DNA of 64,000 bases from a virus. The DNA is taken from IMG/VR virus record IMGVR_UViG_3300035070_003385, positions 62,001 to 126,000 of that record, one strand, 5' to 3'. Of this stretch, positions 62,420 to 64,000 are shown piece after piece. Numbering within the stretch: the first letter of the stretch is position 1; every line of letters starts with the position of its first letter. A program made the translations under genes and the position numbers. The notes below the pieces were generated by a model, which did not search any database, was not told the DNA's origin, and saw only the letters and a program-made list of their open reading frames with translations.

Positions 62420-62887
62420 ATGGCCAATGAAGAATTAAATACACTAAAAACAGATGTTGCTGTTATAAAAAAAGATATAAAACAAATAGATCGTGTATTC
62501 AATAAAGTTGATGGCGCAATCGAAGACATGTCTGAACTTCATAAAATCGCGGCAGTGCAAGATACGATATTAGAAAATACCGAAAGAAGACTCGTAAGTC
62601 TAGAAAACAATTTCGTAAAACACGGTGATGATGAACTTGCGTTTAGGAAAGATCTAAATAAATCTTTAAATGAAATGAAAGAAGAGGCACAAATCCAAAG
62701 AGAGCGTCGACATAAAGAAGTTTTAGAAACGCTCAACTCAATGAACTCGTCAGTAAAAAAACGCCTTGAAATACAAGATGAAAGAGTACGAGCATTGGAA
62801 AATTGGAGATGGTGGATCCTAGGTGCGTCAGCAGGACTTGTTTTCGTTTTAACAAAATATAATATGTTAATGTCTTTTTTTAGTTGA
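62420..62887 (+). CDS. Tail-anchored coiled-coil protein, 155 aa
   Basis: Starts MANEELNTLKTDVAVIKKDI; coiled coil through residue about 125 and a single transmembrane helix at the C-terminus (WWILGASAGLVFVLTKYNML). Same design as phage haemolysin XhlA-like and cyanophage lysis-region proteins. Possibly a lysis regulator or membrane-anchoring component. Its TGA stop is within the -35 of the primase promoter. Confidence 0.65.
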   Translation: MANEELNTLKTDVAVIKKDIKQIDRVFNKVDGAIEDMSELHKIAAVQDTILENTERRLVSLENNFVKHGDDELAFRKDLNKSLNEMKEEAQIQRERRHKEVLETLNSMNSSVKKRLEIQDERVRALENWRWWILGASAGLVFVLTKYNMLMSFFS

Positions 62888-62912
62888 CATTTTATAATAT
62901 TGGTGTTATATT
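62884..62912 (+). promoter_or_regulatory. Sigma70-type promoter for gp61
   Basis: TTGACA (62884-62889), 17-bp spacer, TATATT (62907-62912), 36 bp before the primase ATG. Confidence 0.78.
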
Positions 62913-62947
62913 GAATAGTAACCATATAAATCAACTTGTGAGGCGAA

Positions 62948-63961
62948 ATGGTAGATTTCGTAGACCTTCATTATGCAACTTTGTTATCAAACAGGCTCGA
63001 ACGCTTTCGAGTTAGATCTACAAACCCATATAAAATAAATTTTAGATGCCCAGCGTGTGGTGATTCGCAAACATCACGAACAAAGGCTAGAGGATGGTTG
63101 TTAGAAAAAGATAACACGTTTCATTTTTATTGTCATAATTGTGGAGCAAGCCAATCTTTTTCATATTTCCTAAAAAGCGTTGATAACCTAGTTTATAACG
63201 ATTACATATCTGAAAAGTTTGTAAAAAAAGTAAGTGAAAAACAACCAGAAAAAACGGCAATAGAAAAAACAAAATTTGAAAAACCAGTATTTAATACAAA
63301 TCCATTAAAAAAACTTAAAAAGATAAGTCAATTGGATGTTAACCATCCTTTAAAAAAATATATAATGAAGCGTGGCATTCCACCTGAGCATCATTATCGA
63401 ATGTTTTACGCACAAAAATTTAAAACATGGATCAATAGTGTCATTCCAAATAAATTTGAAAATGTTGGAAAAGATGAGCCTCGTTTAGTAATACCATTCG
63501 TGGATAAAAAAGGTAAAGTCTTTGGAGTTTCAGCAAGAGGTTTCGACCCAAAGGGAATGCGCTATATTACAATTATGTTTGACGATCGCCCAAAGATTTT
63601 TGGCCTTGATAAAGTTGATTTTAATAAAAAATATTTTGTAGTTGAAGGAGCACTTGACAGCATGTTTCTTTCAAACGCAGTAGCGATGGCCGGTGCAGAA
63701 GGTAGTACTGCCGCGCTACAAAATATAACTAATGCGACGTTTGTATTCGATGCCGAGCCAAGAAACAAAGAAATTCACAAACGAATGGAAAAAATAATTC
63801 GTAACGGTAATAAAATTTGTATTTGGCCGTCTGATGTTCCAGCAAAAGATATTAACGAAATGGTATTGGCTGGTGCAAATAACGTTGAAGAAATCATTTG
63901 TAATAATACATATACTAGCTTAGAAGCTAATTTAAAATTAATGGCATGGAGAAAAGCATGA
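62948..63961 (+). CDS. gp61: DNA primase gp61
   Basis: 337 aa, as T4 gp61 (342 aa). N-terminal zinc site FRCPACGDSQTS and FYCHNCGAS (two CxxC), then the TOPRIM-type core YFVVEGALDSMFLSNA and FVFDAEPRNKEI. It makes RNA primers at forks together with gp41. GTGAGG ribosome-binding site. Overlaps the DHFR gene by 4 nt. Confidence 0.95.
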   Translation: MVDFVDLHYATLLSNRLERFRVRSTNPYKINFRCPACGDSQTSRTKARGWLLEKDNTFHFYCHNCGASQSFSYFLKSVDNLVYNDYISEKFVKKVSEKQPEKTAIEKTKFEKPVFNTNPLKKLKKISQLDVNHPLKKYIMKRGIPPEHHYRMFYAQKFKTWINSVIPNKFENVGKDEPRLVIPFVDKKGKVFGVSARGFDPKGMRYITIMFDDRPKIFGLDKVDFNKKYFVVEGALDSMFLSNAVAMAGAEGSTAALQNITNATFVFDAEPRNKEIHKRMEKIIRNGNKICIWPSDVPAKDINEMVLAGANNVEEIICNNTYTSLEANLKLMAWRKA

Positions 63962-64000
63962 TACGGGCAATATTAGCATGTGATGATGATTGGGGTATAG
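63958..64000 (+). CDS. frd: Dihydrofolate reductase, N-terminal fragment (cut by the window edge)
   Basis: Only 14 codons: MIRAILACDDDWGI. The strand-plus-WGI(G) start is the classic DHFR N-terminus (E. coli: MISLIAALAVDRVIGM; phage forms: ...NWGIG). ATG overlaps the gp61 stop (ATGA). It would support dTMP synthesis with a phage thymidylate synthase outside the window. Confidence 0.65.
   Translation, partial: MIRAILACDDDWGI

Overview
This window looks like part of the genome of a T4-type marine myovirus. It is AT-rich and almost fully coding, and it carries the T4 replication, recombination and late-transcription core: gp43, gp46, gp47, gp55, UvsW, UvsY, UvsX, gp41, gp61, gp59, gp33, gp32, and a two-subunit type II topoisomerase with gp39/gp60 fused. 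Several features point to an alphaproteobacterial host. The tmRNA is circularly permuted in the alphaproteobacterial way. DUF1127, DUF1289, DUF465 and DUF805 proteins are present. pstS sits behind a Pho-box-like 11-bp repeat array. The gene set resembles what is known of pelagimyophages (SAR11 myophages) and cyanomyophages, but the exact host cannot be proven from this sequence.

Layout. From 1 to 11.8 kb all genes lie on the minus strand: small unknowns, PstS, a MazG-like protein, DUF465, gp43, gp46, gp47, gp55, UvsW, UvsY, a thermonuclease-like protein and a tail-tube-like protein. From 11.9 kb on, genes are on the plus strand. 11.9-14 kb holds a DUF1289 protein, a phosphomannomutase, a small nucleotidyltransferase and a TilS-type lysidine synthase. 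14-19.7 kb holds a coiled-coil structural protein, an EF-hand membrane protein, the topoisomerase and two HExxH proteins. 19.7-23.1 kb is an early region of very small genes, each behind its own TTGACA-N17-TATATT-type promoter, with six tRNAs, a degenerate tRNA-like element and a candidate new structured RNA. 23.1-28.9 kb holds Dps, a Kdo operon (kdsA, kdsB), the two-piece tmRNA and a porin-like protein. 29-34.4 kb is a late block of exported and membrane proteins plus a class 3 lipase. 34.4-35.7 kb is a heme oxygenase / bilin reductase pair. 36-41 kb is gp33-gp59-gp32-UvsX-gp41. 45.3-54.5 kb is a glycan-synthesis island including GDP-mannose dehydratase, a ColD-type dehydratase and three GT29-like proteins. 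54.5-62.9 kb holds virion and lysis genes. The window ends with gp61 primase and the start of a dihydrofolate reductase.

Control logic. Two promoter classes can be read directly. Early and middle genes have sigma70-type promoters with a strict 17-bp spacer, and in five places the stop codon of the upstream gene lies inside the -35 TTGACA. Structural and lysis genes have TATAAATA or close variants about 30-60 bp upstream, which fits gp55/gp33-driven late transcription. Some late promoters are fused to terminator or hairpin structures.

The observations most worth following are: (1) at least seven unrelated proteins that share a short N-terminal motif ending in (I/L)xE, like the T4 capsid-targeting sequence, so they may be packaged in the head and injected. 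One is a MESH1-like (p)ppGpp hydrolase. (2) A phage-borne permuted tmRNA with a readable degradation tag. (3) A TilS paired with a CAT-anticodon tRNA carrying the C4-G69/C5-G68 determinants of tRNA-Ile2. (4) A Pho box in front of pstS. (5) A late promoter buried in a hairpin that would hide a ribosome-binding site from early transcripts.
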